64,000 nt of DNA, taken from the NCBI RefSeq assembly GCF_022836435.1, contig NZ_BQXC01000001.1, forward strand, positions 2,368,121 through 2,432,120, read 5' to 3'. The DNA comes from Nitrosomonas sp. PY1 (GTDB lineage: Bacteria > Pseudomonadota > Gammaproteobacteria > Burkholderiales > Nitrosomonadaceae). Both the position numbers and the translations under genes were made by a program. Shown here one piece after another: positions 49,317-57,172 of this stretch; position 1 is the stretch's first letter; each line of letters opens with the position of its first letter. The notes under the pieces are model-generated. The model saw only the letters and a program-made list of their open reading frames with translations. It searched no databases and had not been told where the DNA came from.

Positions 49317-49882
49317 CTATTCACTAATCAAGTATTGGATTCCCTCTGTTTGAATGAATGGTTGTGCTTGTATTGAAGTAAAAGTTCGAGTGTCAGATTC
49401 TCCTTGTAGCATAACATAACCATTGCTAAGTTCTGTGGCATTTACAAGTTTAAATGTCTGTGTAGTAGGTGAATAATCAAAAATCAGATTGAAAGCGTTT
49501 GGAAAAAAGCTATTATCATTAAATGGTATAGGATTTCCTAGCACATATCCTTTATTTTCAAATATGAGTCCGTAAGAAATAACTAGTACAGTGCCATTAA
49601 AATATGCTATTGCTCTTATATTTGAAGTTTCCGGATCCGGAGCTTCAATTGATTTTAGGCAAGGTTTACCATTACTACCAGGAATAGAATACAAATATCC
49701 ACCTAGCAATACCAATTGATAATTGCCATTTCCTAAATCAGATTCAACTATAAATTTACTTTGATAGGCTCACCGAGAATAGCTGAATCATCTGTACATT
49801 TAAAACCGTCATAAATGATCGACAATGCATTGGCATGGTTAATCATTAAACAAAATAATAGTGAAGTAAAAATGGTTTTCAT
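49317..49882 (-). pseudogene. Small secreted protein gene interrupted by a frameshift
   Basis: From ATG 49882, preceded by GAGGGAG, a signal peptide (MKTIFTSLLFCLMINHANA) and LSIIYDGFKCTDDSAILGEP are read, then TAG at 49748. Shifting one base near 49750-49762 restores an open frame (SKFIVESDLGNGNYQLVLLGG...) to the stop at 49317, giving about 188 residues. The beta-rich C-terminal part has no recognised domain. The shift is at an AT-rich stretch (AAATTTA), so it could be a recent mutation or a sequencing error. Confidence 0.7.
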
Positions 49883-49973
49883 CAATCGCTCCCTCTTGAA
49901 TTGCAACATAAGCATCAAGATACATTAAGTAAGTTAATAAATCGGATTGTGAAAAATGATAGCTTAAATAAAG

Positions 49974-50414
49974 CTATTGGTTTAAATCTTCTTTCTTTAA
50001 ATGATGGATACCTATACCGTATTCATATACGAGCTTTCCTCCCACCCAACCTGCACCACAAAGAAAAATGAATCCTAAAATCGAAAAAGATATAGCGATT
50101 AAATTGGGTTGCTCGAGATGAGTGCCGTTTAGGCGTAAAAACAAACTGACCGCATACAAAGACCAACTGACCATAACGAGTATCATGTGCTGATTCGCAA
50201 TTTTAAGGGCCGGGCTTTGTTGATCAATTTTTCCTAGCTCCAGTAATCCGGTCGTCATGGCAAACAACGCAGTGATCGTTCCAATGACAAGTAACACCCC
50301 AGCTACCCAGCCAACTTGTTCATTTGTAAAAAGACTGGCAATGTCTGCTATTGTTGCCAGGAACCAGGTTGCTATTGGAAAATGAACTAGCATTGGGTGG
50401 ATAGGGTGTTTCAT
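49974..50414 (-). CDS. DUF2231 membrane protein
   Basis: 146 residues from ATG 50414, with AGGAAG 9 bp upstream; the frame opens 8 codons earlier, but MKHPIHPMLVHFPIATWF is the family start. There are four membrane helices. The HPxxVHFP motif near the N-terminus is the DUF2231 hallmark and may coordinate haem or metal. It follows the 50435 gene with about 20 bp, in a two-gene unit divergent from the HTH regulator. Confidence 0.88.
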   Translation of the reverse strand: MKHPIHPMLVHFPIATWFLATIADIASLFTNEQVGWVAGVLLVIGTITALFAMTTGLLELGKIDQQSPALKIANQHMILVMVSWSLYAVSLFLRLNGTHLEQPNLIAISFSILGFIFLCGAGWVGGKLVYEYGIGIHHLKKEDLNQ

Positions 50415-50434
50415 AAGAGTTACTTCCTGATTAA

Positions 50435-50773
50435 TCAAATAAATAAACTGAGTAGTGTTAGAAAACCGGCTACCGCAACGCCTGCATGAATGAGCACGAC
50501 ATTTTTTGGTGCAACGCTACCCTTAACATGTATCGAAGCAAGATAGAACCCACCTAATGCAGCCACCACAAGCAAACCAAGAGCAGCAGTCAAGCGTCCA
50601 TCTCCTGAGCCTTCCAGAACTAACATGATTAACATGACCAAACCTGTTGCACCTAATAAGGCGTGCACTATGGATAAAGGCCACGGCGCTAACTGTCCGG
50701 AAAATATTTTTGTAGCCAATACAACACCGCCGACGGCTGCAATTGCTAAAACTATGATTAAATATGTAAGCAT
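50435..50773 (-). CDS. Small four-helix membrane protein, unknown
   Basis: 112 residues almost wholly hydrophobic: helices at about 3-22, 33-52, 60-80 and 90-110 (MLTYLIIVLAIAAVGGVVLA, IVHALLGATGLVMLIM, GLLVVAALGGFYLAS, HAGVAVAGFLTLL). His in IVHALLG and LIHAGV could be haem ligands, but that is speculation. Followed by the DUF2231 gene in the same direction; likely controlled by the divergent regulator at 50891. Confidence 0.75.
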   Translation of the reverse strand: MLTYLIIVLAIAAVGGVVLATKIFSGQLAPWPLSIVHALLGATGLVMLIMLVLEGSGDGRLTAALGLLVVAALGGFYLASIHVKGSVAPKNVVLIHAGVAVAGFLTLLSLFI

Positions 50774-50860
50774 TGATTTCTCCTCTCTTCCTATAAATAT
50801 TATGAGGACTTTTACTTTACTTCATATTTTGGAGCTTTTGCAATAAAAATATGCTAAAAC

Positions 50861-50891
50861 TTCTAATTTTAACTATTCTAAAAAACTAGAA
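50861..50891. promoter_or_regulatory. Candidate operator before the HTH regulator
   Basis: An imperfect inverted repeat (TTCTAATTTTA, spacer, TAAAAAACTAGAA) ends at the regulator's ATG. It lies between the regulator and the divergent membrane-protein genes, as expected for an autoregulatory site. Prediction only. Confidence 0.4.
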
Positions 50892-51535
50892 TGTCCTCTT
50901 TATCATTGCTAGGTCAGAGCCAACAATCGTTAGTCACCGCTTTACTTCGCCACCGAAACGGACTTACGGTGGACGAGCTGTCACAATTATTATCGATTTC
51001 CCGCAACGCAGTAAATCAACATCTTGCCAGTCTTGGAGGTAGTGGTTTTATTCAGAATACTATGCAAGAAAGCACAGGGGGCAGGCCATGCAAAATTTAT
51101 TCATTATCTCCAAGCGGTTTAGAGCTATTCCAGAGACGTTATTCATTTATTGCAAAGCTGCTTCTTTCCTGGATTGATAAGAATCTGGGTGAGCGGGAAT
51201 CACAGTTGTGCTTACAATCACTTGGGGAACAAATGGCTGGGGAGTTTGAGAGCCGTATGACAGAGCAGCCATCACCCGCTGAAAGATTGCACGAAGCGGT
51301 GAGCATTCTGTGTGAACTTGGTTATGATGCAAGTATAAAGTCGATTTCAGAAAATCGTACCGAGATTATTGCTAATAACTGCATTTTTTATAAACTTGCA
51401 GAAGAATATCATGGATTTTGCGCACTCGATTTGAGTTTCTTAGCTTCTTTGTTAAAAGCAGATATTCAACATAAAGAATGTATTATCAAAAAAGGGAATT
51501 ACTGTCGCTTCGCAATTACAAGTCATACTGGCTAG
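50891..51535 (+). CDS. HTH transcriptional regulator with C-terminal cysteine cluster (SufR/COG2345-like)
   Basis: 214 residues. An N-terminal winged helix (about 10-75; LLRHRNGLTVDELSQLL, SISRNAVNQHLASL, GRPCKIYSLS) is followed by a helical linker and a C-terminal ligand domain. The C-terminal domain has four cysteines spaced C-x12-C-x19-C-x7-C (NNCIFY, GFCALD, KECII, NYCRF), like the Fe-S sensing domain of SufR-type regulators. It probably senses redox or iron-sulfur status. It is divergent from the two membrane-protein genes at 49974-50773, its likely targets. Confidence 0.82.
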   Translation: MSSLSLLGQSQQSLVTALLRHRNGLTVDELSQLLSISRNAVNQHLASLGGSGFIQNTMQESTGGRPCKIYSLSPSGLELFQRRYSFIAKLLLSWIDKNLGERESQLCLQSLGEQMAGEFESRMTEQPSPAERLHEAVSILCELGYDASIKSISENRTEIIANNCIFYKLAEEYHGFCALDLSFLASLLKADIQHKECIIKKGNYCRFAITSHTG

Positions 51536-51662
51536 AAATTTATATGTACTTATGCTTGCCAGGATAACCCCCTCAAATATTAAGGGAGCAAAACAGTAGA
51601 GTTTTAGGTTCTGTTGCAGAAATAGCCCATTCTTATACAGAATAGTAGCAAGCGCAACTGAT

Positions 51663-51692
51663 CATTAACCCCGGCGTAACCCGGGATTAATG
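51663..51692. other. Near-perfect hairpin downstream of the HTH regulator
   Basis: ATTAACCCCGG and CCCGGGATTAAT pair around CGTA to form a strong stem in the gap between the regulator and the tRNA gene. It lies about 130 bp past the stop, and no long T-run follows. It may terminate either unit. Confidence 0.4.
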
Positions 51693-51727
51693 ATTTGATT
51701 TTCAATGTACATAACATATCAGTTTAT

Positions 51728-51803
51728 TGGTACCCTGAACACGAATCGAACGTGCGACCTACCCCTTAGGAGGGGGTTGCTCTATCCACTGAGCTACCAG
51801 GGC
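51728..51803 (-). tRNA. tRNA-Arg (anticodon CCT)
   Basis: A 76-nt cloverleaf on the minus strand, 5' GCCCTGG...TCAGGGT-A-CCA 3'. D-arm AGCTCAGTGGATAGAGC, anticodon stem-loop ACCCC-CTCCTAA-GGGGT with anticodon CCT, and T-arm with GTTCGATTC. CCA is encoded. The acceptor has two G-U pairs. Confidence 0.95.
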
Positions 51804-51998
51804 AATCCGGTTATTTTACGCTATTCTTGGCCAGAAGAAATCTAGCAGAAGCTCATACTTGGATATTTACAAAGAGAACCCCGCACGGCTTAACTGTGGA
51901 AAACGATATGATCATGTGTATCAGCGCCGTTCAGATCTTACAGTTACTCGTTTTGAAGTCTCTGCAAAACTATTTGCTACGTTTTAAGCTCCAAATTC

Positions 51999-52023
51999 AA
52001 CCCGTGATTTAAGGGTTTTTTTT
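51999..52023 (+). terminator. Intrinsic terminator upstream of the DHH phosphoesterase gene
   Basis: AACCC-GTGATTTA-AGGGTT followed by eight T on the plus strand. The only plus-strand sequence it can serve in this gap is the unannotated 51804-51998 stretch, which suggests a short unannotated transcript or sRNA there. Confidence 0.6.
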
Positions 52024-52092
52024 GCCTTACATCAAGTATTACAGAAGATGGTGCGCTATCTATAATAGCTAAATCGATTGGAGGGATTAGTA

Positions 52093-53025
52093 ATGGTAGA
52101 AAAAAAATTTCGGCTAGTTACTCGTAGCGATTTTGATGGATTGGTTTGTGCTGTTTTGCTAAGGCATCTCGATATATTGGGCGATGTTTTGTTCGTCCAC
52201 CCTAAAGATATGCAAGACGGCAAAATCGAAATCGGGCCGAATGACATTACCACGAATCTTCCTTATGTTGCCAATGCACACTTGGTGTTCGATCACCATT
52301 CATCGGAGCTCGTGCGTAATAAAGCAATAAGCAATAACTATGTAATCGATCCTAAAGCGCCTTCGGCAGCACGTGTGGTTTACGATTATTACGGCGGCTC
52401 AAGCAAATTTCCTAGCGCTTGGAATGACATGATGACGGCGGTAGATAAAGCCGACTCAGCACAATTCTCCCGTGAAGAGATCTTGCATCCGAAAGATTGG
52501 GTTCTCTTGAATTATCTGATGGATTCCCGAACTGGCTTAGGGCGTTTCCACAATTTCAGGATCTCGAATTATCAGCTCATGATGGATTTAATCGATTACT
52601 GCAAAAACCACACGATCAATGAAATCATGCAATTGGCCGACGTCAAAGAACGTTCCGATTTGTATCGCAAGCACGAAAGCCTATTTAAAGAACAATTACA
52701 ACGTTGCAGCAAGGTATATAACAATCTGGTGGTATTGGATTTACGCAACGAAGAAACGATTTATTCGGGCAATCGCTTCATGATTTATGCACTTTACCCC
52801 CAAACCAATATTTCCATTCATGTATTGTGGGGCGTTAAGCAACAAAATACGGTTTTTGCAACCGGAAAATCGATTCTGAATCGCACTTCACAAACCAATA
52901 TTGGTGAATTGATGCTGAAATATGGAGGGGGCGGTCATGCCAATGCAGGAACATGCCAGATTGCTAATGAAAAAGCGGAAGAAACATTACAACGCTTAAT
53001 TCAAATCATTACAAGCGAAGGTTGA
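52093..53025 (+). CDS. DHH-family phosphoesterase
   Basis: 310 residues from ATG 52093, with TGGAGGG upstream. The DHH domain shows TRSDFDGLVCAVLLRHL (motif I) and FDHHSSE (the DHH motif). The C-terminal DHHA1 part has GGGGHANAGTCQI. Such proteins include oligoribonuclease NrnA, cyclic-di-AMP hydrolases and exopolyphosphatase-like enzymes. The specific substrate cannot be inferred. It is not the RecJ exonuclease, which is far longer. Confidence 0.88.
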   Translation: MVEKKFRLVTRSDFDGLVCAVLLRHLDILGDVLFVHPKDMQDGKIEIGPNDITTNLPYVANAHLVFDHHSSELVRNKAISNNYVIDPKAPSAARVVYDYYGGSSKFPSAWNDMMTAVDKADSAQFSREEILHPKDWVLLNYLMDSRTGLGRFHNFRISNYQLMMDLIDYCKNHTINEIMQLADVKERSDLYRKHESLFKEQLQRCSKVYNNLVVLDLRNEETIYSGNRFMIYALYPQTNISIHVLWGVKQQNTVFATGKSILNRTSQTNIGELMLKYGGGGHANAGTCQIANEKAEETLQRLIQIITSEG

Positions 53026-53259
53026 TACTAATACCGCAGCAGTATTAGCCATTCTTCAATTAGGGCGCTCCTATTTGTATGCGATTTTATGACTAATTGA
53101 AAACGTCACCTCAACAATCATCGTACACTTCCCAAATACACACCCTACTTTAACTGCAATCTTGCAATAGTCCGCACATGACCGTTTGAAATTCACTGGT
53201 CAATTCAAGCGATTATACGGTAGCATAGCGCCATTATTAAAACGTTTGGAAAGCTCGCT

Positions 53260-54486
53260 ATGCCCGTCAATATCCCCCCGCTGTCTCCCGAACAATTGTT
53301 GCCCATCCAAGGCGTAACACTCGGTATTACCGAGGCCGGTATCAAAAAACCTGGCCGCAAGGATCTGTTGGTAATGGTATTGGATGAAGGTACACAGGTT
53401 GGGGGTGTATTTACGCAGAACCGATTTTGCGCCGCACCTGTGGTCGTTGCCAAACAGCATTTGATGGGATCGCCGATTCGAGCATTGGTGGTCAATACAG
53501 GCAATGCCAATGCGGGCACCGGAGAAACAGGCATTCAACATGCGCAAACGACTTGTTCCGAGCTGGCTCGAGTATTGAATTGCACAGCACAGCAAGTACT
53601 ACCATTTTCCACCGGCGTCATCATGGAACCGCTACCGATCGAGAAAATCGTTGCAGCGCTTCCGGCTGCGGTATCAAACGGTAAGACGGATAATTGGTTT
53701 GCTGCAGCACAAGCGATCATGACGACAGATATCGTACCCAAAGCCATTTCGCGGCAAATACAGTTGAATGGAAAAACCGTGGCCATCACAGGCATCGCCA
53801 AAGGTTCCGGCATGATCCGCCCGAACATGGCAACCATGCTAGGATATATTGCCACGGATGCAGCTATTACAAAGAATGCATTACAGGACATGGCACGCTT
53901 TGTGGTCGACCATTCGTTTAATCGCATCACGGTCGATGGCGATACCTCAACCAACGATGCATTGATCATCATCGCAACCGGTAAAACTGGAAATACTCCA
54001 ATTTCTGCTGCCGACAGCAGCGAATTTAAGCAGTTACAGCAAGCGATCACAGATGTCGCCGCCGAATTGGCTAAAATGATCGTACGCGATGGCGAGGGCG
54101 CGACCAAATTTATCACAGTGCAAATCGAAAATGGCCGAAATTCAACCGAATGTAGCCAAGTCGCTTATGCAATTGCACATTCACCGCTCATCAAAACCGC
54201 CTTTTTCGCATCCGACCCGAATCTCGGCCGAATACTTGCCGCCATTGGTTACTCCGGCATTCAAGATCTCGATGTCAATAACATCCAATTGTATTTGAAT
54301 GATGTATTGGTTGCAGAAAAAGGAGGCCGTGCGATACATTATCGCGAGGAAGACGGTCAACGCGTGATGCAGCAAGCGGAAATCACCATACGGGTAATAT
54401 TGAACCGAGGTAGTGCTGCGACTACGGTTTGGACGTGCGATTTTTCCTATGATTACGTCAAAATCAATGCCAGCTATCGCAGCTAG
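53260..54486 (+). CDS. argJ: Bifunctional glutamate N-acetyltransferase/ornithine acetyltransferase ArgJ
   Basis: 408 residues. ArgJ recycles the acetyl group in arginine synthesis. It self-cleaves before the catalytic Thr in [22 protein letters not shown]; that site is intact. [11 protein letters not shown] and [14 protein letters not shown] are conserved, and the C-terminus [13 protein letters not shown] is the family's end. DUF815 and Nudix-ThiE genes follow in the same direction. Confidence 0.95.
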   Translation: MPVNIPPLSPEQLLPIQGVTLGITEAGIKKPGRKDLLVMVLDEGTQVGGVFTQNRFCAAPVVVAKQHLMGSPIRALVVNTGNANAGTGETGIQHAQTTCSELARVLNCTAQQVLPFSTGVIMEPLPIEKIVAALPAAVSNGKTDNWFAAAQAIMTTDIVPKAISRQIQLNGKTVAITGIAKGSGMIRPNMATMLGYIATDAAITKNALQDMARFVVDHSFNRITVDGDTSTNDALIIIATGKTGNTPISAADSSEFKQLQQAITDVAAELAKMIVRDGEGATKFITVQIENGRNSTECSQVAYAIAHSPLIKTAFFASDPNLGRILAAIGYSGIQDLDVNNIQLYLNDVLVAEKGGRAIHYREEDGQRVMQQAEITIRVILNRGSAATTVWTCDFSYDYVKINASYRS

Positions 54487-54510
54487 CTTAGCCTTACTTC
54501 AATATTACCT

Positions 54511-55407
54511 ATGTCAGATTTTAAAAAATTATCGCAACGGGCGAATAAATTGCTTGATCGCCTGGAAAAATTCCTACCACACGAACAATCAGAGCCGGAT
54601 TGGCAAGCCGCGCATGCTTTTCGTTGGCGCAAATACAGTAACGCCTACCACACCGGAGGCTACATCCAAGCCGTTCATCATCCACACCCAATCACTTTGG
54701 ATGCCTTACGCGGTATCGATGAACAAAAGCAACGGATTGAGCAAAACACCCGGCAATTTGTACAGGGATTTTCTGCTAATAATGTCTTATTAACGGGCGC
54801 ACGGGGCACTGGGAAATCTTCATTGATCAAAGCGTTGTTGAATCAATTCGCACCAGACGGATTGCGTTTAATCGAAGTAGAAAAACACCACCTGGTCGAT
54901 TTGCACGATATTGTCGAAAAAATTGATCAGCGCCCAGAACGCTTTATCTTATTTTGCGATGACTTGTCTTTTGAAAGCGACGAGCCCGGATACAAAGCGC
55001 TTAAAGTCGTGCTGGATGGTTCGATTGCCACAGTTTCGGATAACGTACTGATCTATGCAACTTCCAATCGGCGGCATATGGTACCCGAGTTGATGCGTGA
55101 CAACTTGGATACCAAGCATATCGGCGAGGAAATTCATCCGAGTGAAACCGTGGAAGAAAAGATTTCCTTGTCGGAGCGCTTTGGTCTGTGGTTGTCTTTT
55201 TATCCTTTCGATCAGGATCATTATCTAGAGATCGCTTACTATTGGTTACGCCGTTATGGCATCCATAAAATGACGCCTTCCATCTATGCCGCAGCTTTGC
55301 AATGGGCTTTGCTACGAGGCTCGCGCAGCGGGCGTGTAGCGTGGCAATTTGCCCGTGACTGGGCGGGTCGACAACAATCGCTTAAAGCTTCCCGAAACGA
55401 TTCATGA
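54511..55407 (+). CDS. DUF815-type AAA ATP-binding protein
   Basis: 298 residues. An AAA core with Walker A LLTGARGTGKSSLIKAL, Walker B FILFCDDLSFE and sensor ATSNRRHMVPE matches the DUF815 family. The role is unknown. It lies 24 bp after argJ and overlaps the next gene by 4 bp, a conserved betaproteobacterial cluster (argJ, ATPase, mutT). Confidence 0.9.
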   Translation: MSDFKKLSQRANKLLDRLEKFLPHEQSEPDWQAAHAFRWRKYSNAYHTGGYIQAVHHPHPITLDALRGIDEQKQRIEQNTRQFVQGFSANNVLLTGARGTGKSSLIKALLNQFAPDGLRLIEVEKHHLVDLHDIVEKIDQRPERFILFCDDLSFESDEPGYKALKVVLDGSIATVSDNVLIYATSNRRHMVPELMRDNLDTKHIGEEIHPSETVEEKISLSERFGLWLSFYPFDQDHYLEIAYYWLRRYGIHKMTPSIYAAALQWALLRGSRSGRVAWQFARDWAGRQQSLKASRNDS

Positions 55408-56375
55408 GCAGCGCATCTGCCGAAACCAAGGCGATTGTAGAAGTTGTTGCGGCTGTGATTATGCGGCCAGATGGAAAATTTTTGTTAACTCGCAGACCGG
55501 GTGGCAAATTATATTCCGGTTACTGGGAATTTCCAGGCGGAAAAGTTGAAACCGGTGAAACGCTCATTCAATCCATGGAGCGTGAATTGTGGGAAGAACT
55601 CGGCATTCAAGTGATACATGCCCAGCGCTGGATCACCCGTGTCTTTATGTACCCTCACGCCACAGTACGACTTAATTTTTTCCGCATCTTGGCTTGGAAC
55701 GGCAAGCTTGAGCCCAGAGAAAAGCAAGGACTATTCTGGCAATCTCCAGAACATGTCAACGTATCCCCCATCTTACCGGCCAATACGCCCATTCTGCGCG
55801 CGCTGCGGTTGCCACCAATCTACGCCATTACGCACGCTTCTGAAATCGGGATTGAAAATTCCCTGATACAGATTCAAACAGCCTTTCAACAAGGATTACG
55901 CTTGCTGCAAATCCGCGAAAAAACCATGGAAAGAACATCGCTGCTAAATTTTTCCACCCAAGTGATTGCCTTAGCAAAGACCTTTCAGGCAAAAGTATTG
56001 ATCAATAGCGATATCGAATTAGCGCATGAAGTAGGCGCTGATGGGGTGCATTTGCCTGCATCGCAATTGATGTCGATTTCGGAGCGCCCAACCACTACCG
56101 AATCATTCTTGTGCGGCGCTTCGTGCCACAATGCAGAAGAACTCTATGCAGCCGAAAAACTAGCTTTGGATTTTGTAGTGCTAGGCCCTGTGCAACCGAC
56201 TTTAACTCACCCTAACGGGTCGACACTCGGCTGGAATCGATTTGCACGGCTCATACAAAATGCTTCAGTACCTGTCTATGCATTGGGTGGATTGCGTAGA
56301 AATAATTTAACCATGGCACAAGAATTGGGTGCGCACGGTATTGCTCTAATGCGCGGAATAGCTGCGGATGAATAG
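55404..56375 (+). CDS. Nudix hydrolase fused to a thiamine phosphate synthase-like domain (MutT-ThiE)
   Basis: 323 residues in two parts. Residues 1-135 are a MutT-type Nudix domain (box GGKVETGETLIQSMERELWEELGI), which would hydrolyse 8-oxo-dGTP. Residues about 140-320 are a ThiE/TenI-like TIM barrel (LLQIREKTM, DGVHLPASQL, VLGPVQPTLTHPNGSTLGW, VYALGG). This fusion is known in Proteobacteria as a common mutT variant. The ThiE-like half may not make thiamine phosphate. It overlaps the DUF815 stop by 4 bp. Confidence 0.9.
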   Translation: MSSASAETKAIVEVVAAVIMRPDGKFLLTRRPGGKLYSGYWEFPGGKVETGETLIQSMERELWEELGIQVIHAQRWITRVFMYPHATVRLNFFRILAWNGKLEPREKQGLFWQSPEHVNVSPILPANTPILRALRLPPIYAITHASEIGIENSLIQIQTAFQQGLRLLQIREKTMERTSLLNFSTQVIALAKTFQAKVLINSDIELAHEVGADGVHLPASQLMSISERPTTTESFLCGASCHNAEELYAAEKLALDFVVLGPVQPTLTHPNGSTLGWNRFARLIQNASVPVYALGGLRRNNLTMAQELGAHGIALMRGIAADE

Positions 56376-56496
56376 ATATATACGACAAGAGCATTACCGC
56401 TTTCTGTTTGGCTAAGATAGTAATTCCTATCAAACCGGCAATACTCTTGTGTTCAAACACTATCTACGATTAATCAGCTAATCGATGTAAGGCGTT

Positions 56497-56907
56497 TTAT
56501 TCAATGACATTCAAAGAACCAGGCAAGTGGATATTTTTAGGATGGAGTTGGCACCAAATGGTAAATGCACCTACTTTCTCAGCCACAAATGAAATCACTT
56601 TGGTTTCACCTGCTTTAATGGTCTCTTTGATTCCATATTCATCTATGGTGAACCCTTCACTGATCGGAGATTTGTTTTCTACCGTAACTTTGACTGAATC
56701 GCCTTTTTTAACTACTAAAGCTTCTGGTTCATTGAGCACGTTAAAGGCGCGAATGTTGTTTACAGTTACCCCTTCGACTTTTAATTCAGGAATTGAAGTG
56801 TCATAAGCATTCATAACAACTTTAAAATTCCGTTCGGCTGCATGTGTAACACCTGTCGCCAGCATCCCAAGAGTCGCTCCTAACAGCATGATTTTGGTTA
56901 TTTTCAT
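56497..56907 (-). CDS. ncyA: Nitrosocyanin (red copper protein)
   Basis: Precursor of 136 residues from ATG 56907, with GGAAGGAAAT upstream. The signal peptide ends [10 protein letters not shown]. The cupredoxin fold carries the unusual mononuclear copper site seen in N. europaea nitrosocyanin. Glu84, Cys119, His122 and His127 (in ISEGF and [10 protein letters not shown]) are spaced exactly as Glu60, Cys95, His98 and His103 of the mature protein. It is periplasmic, abundant in ammonia oxidisers and thought to act in ammonia oxidation, though its role is not settled. Confidence 0.96.
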   Translation of the reverse strand: MKITKIMLLGATLGMLATGVTHAAERNFKVVMNAYDTSIPELKVEGVTVNNIRAFNVLNEPEALVVKKGDSVKVTVENKSPISEGFTIDEYGIKETIKAGETKVISFVAEKVGAFTIWCQLHPKNIHLPGSLNVIE

Positions 56908-56931
56908 AGGTATTTCCTTCCCTCTCAAAAA

Positions 56932-56937
56932 ATTATA
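56932..56937 (-). promoter_or_regulatory. Possible -10 box of nitrosocyanin gene
   Basis: A perfect TATAAT on the minus strand 25 bp before the start codon would give a leader of about 18 nt. No good -35 hexamer is seen at the right distance. Confidence 0.35.
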
Positions 56938-57172
56938 ATTTTAACAAAACAACAACTACACGCCTTGTGCATTTAGCACATAGCAACATCCACTCTAGTG
57001 TGGATGCTTACAGATGTCAACATCACATCATTCTAAAATTCAGAACAGATTCTGAGCGTTAGCCCAGCAACCTCAATTGAGCAAGATTATCAGGTTAGCG
57101 GTTGAATTTTTGCAAGCTTGCCAGGAATCCTCATGCAAAGCAAAATCTCTCCGAACCCACGTAACAGCTATA

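Noticed and set aside
51827..52012. 61-codon plus-strand frame upstream of the DHH gene
   Set aside because: No ribosome binding site and no protein character. It runs into the terminator hairpin, so a small RNA is a better explanation than a gene.
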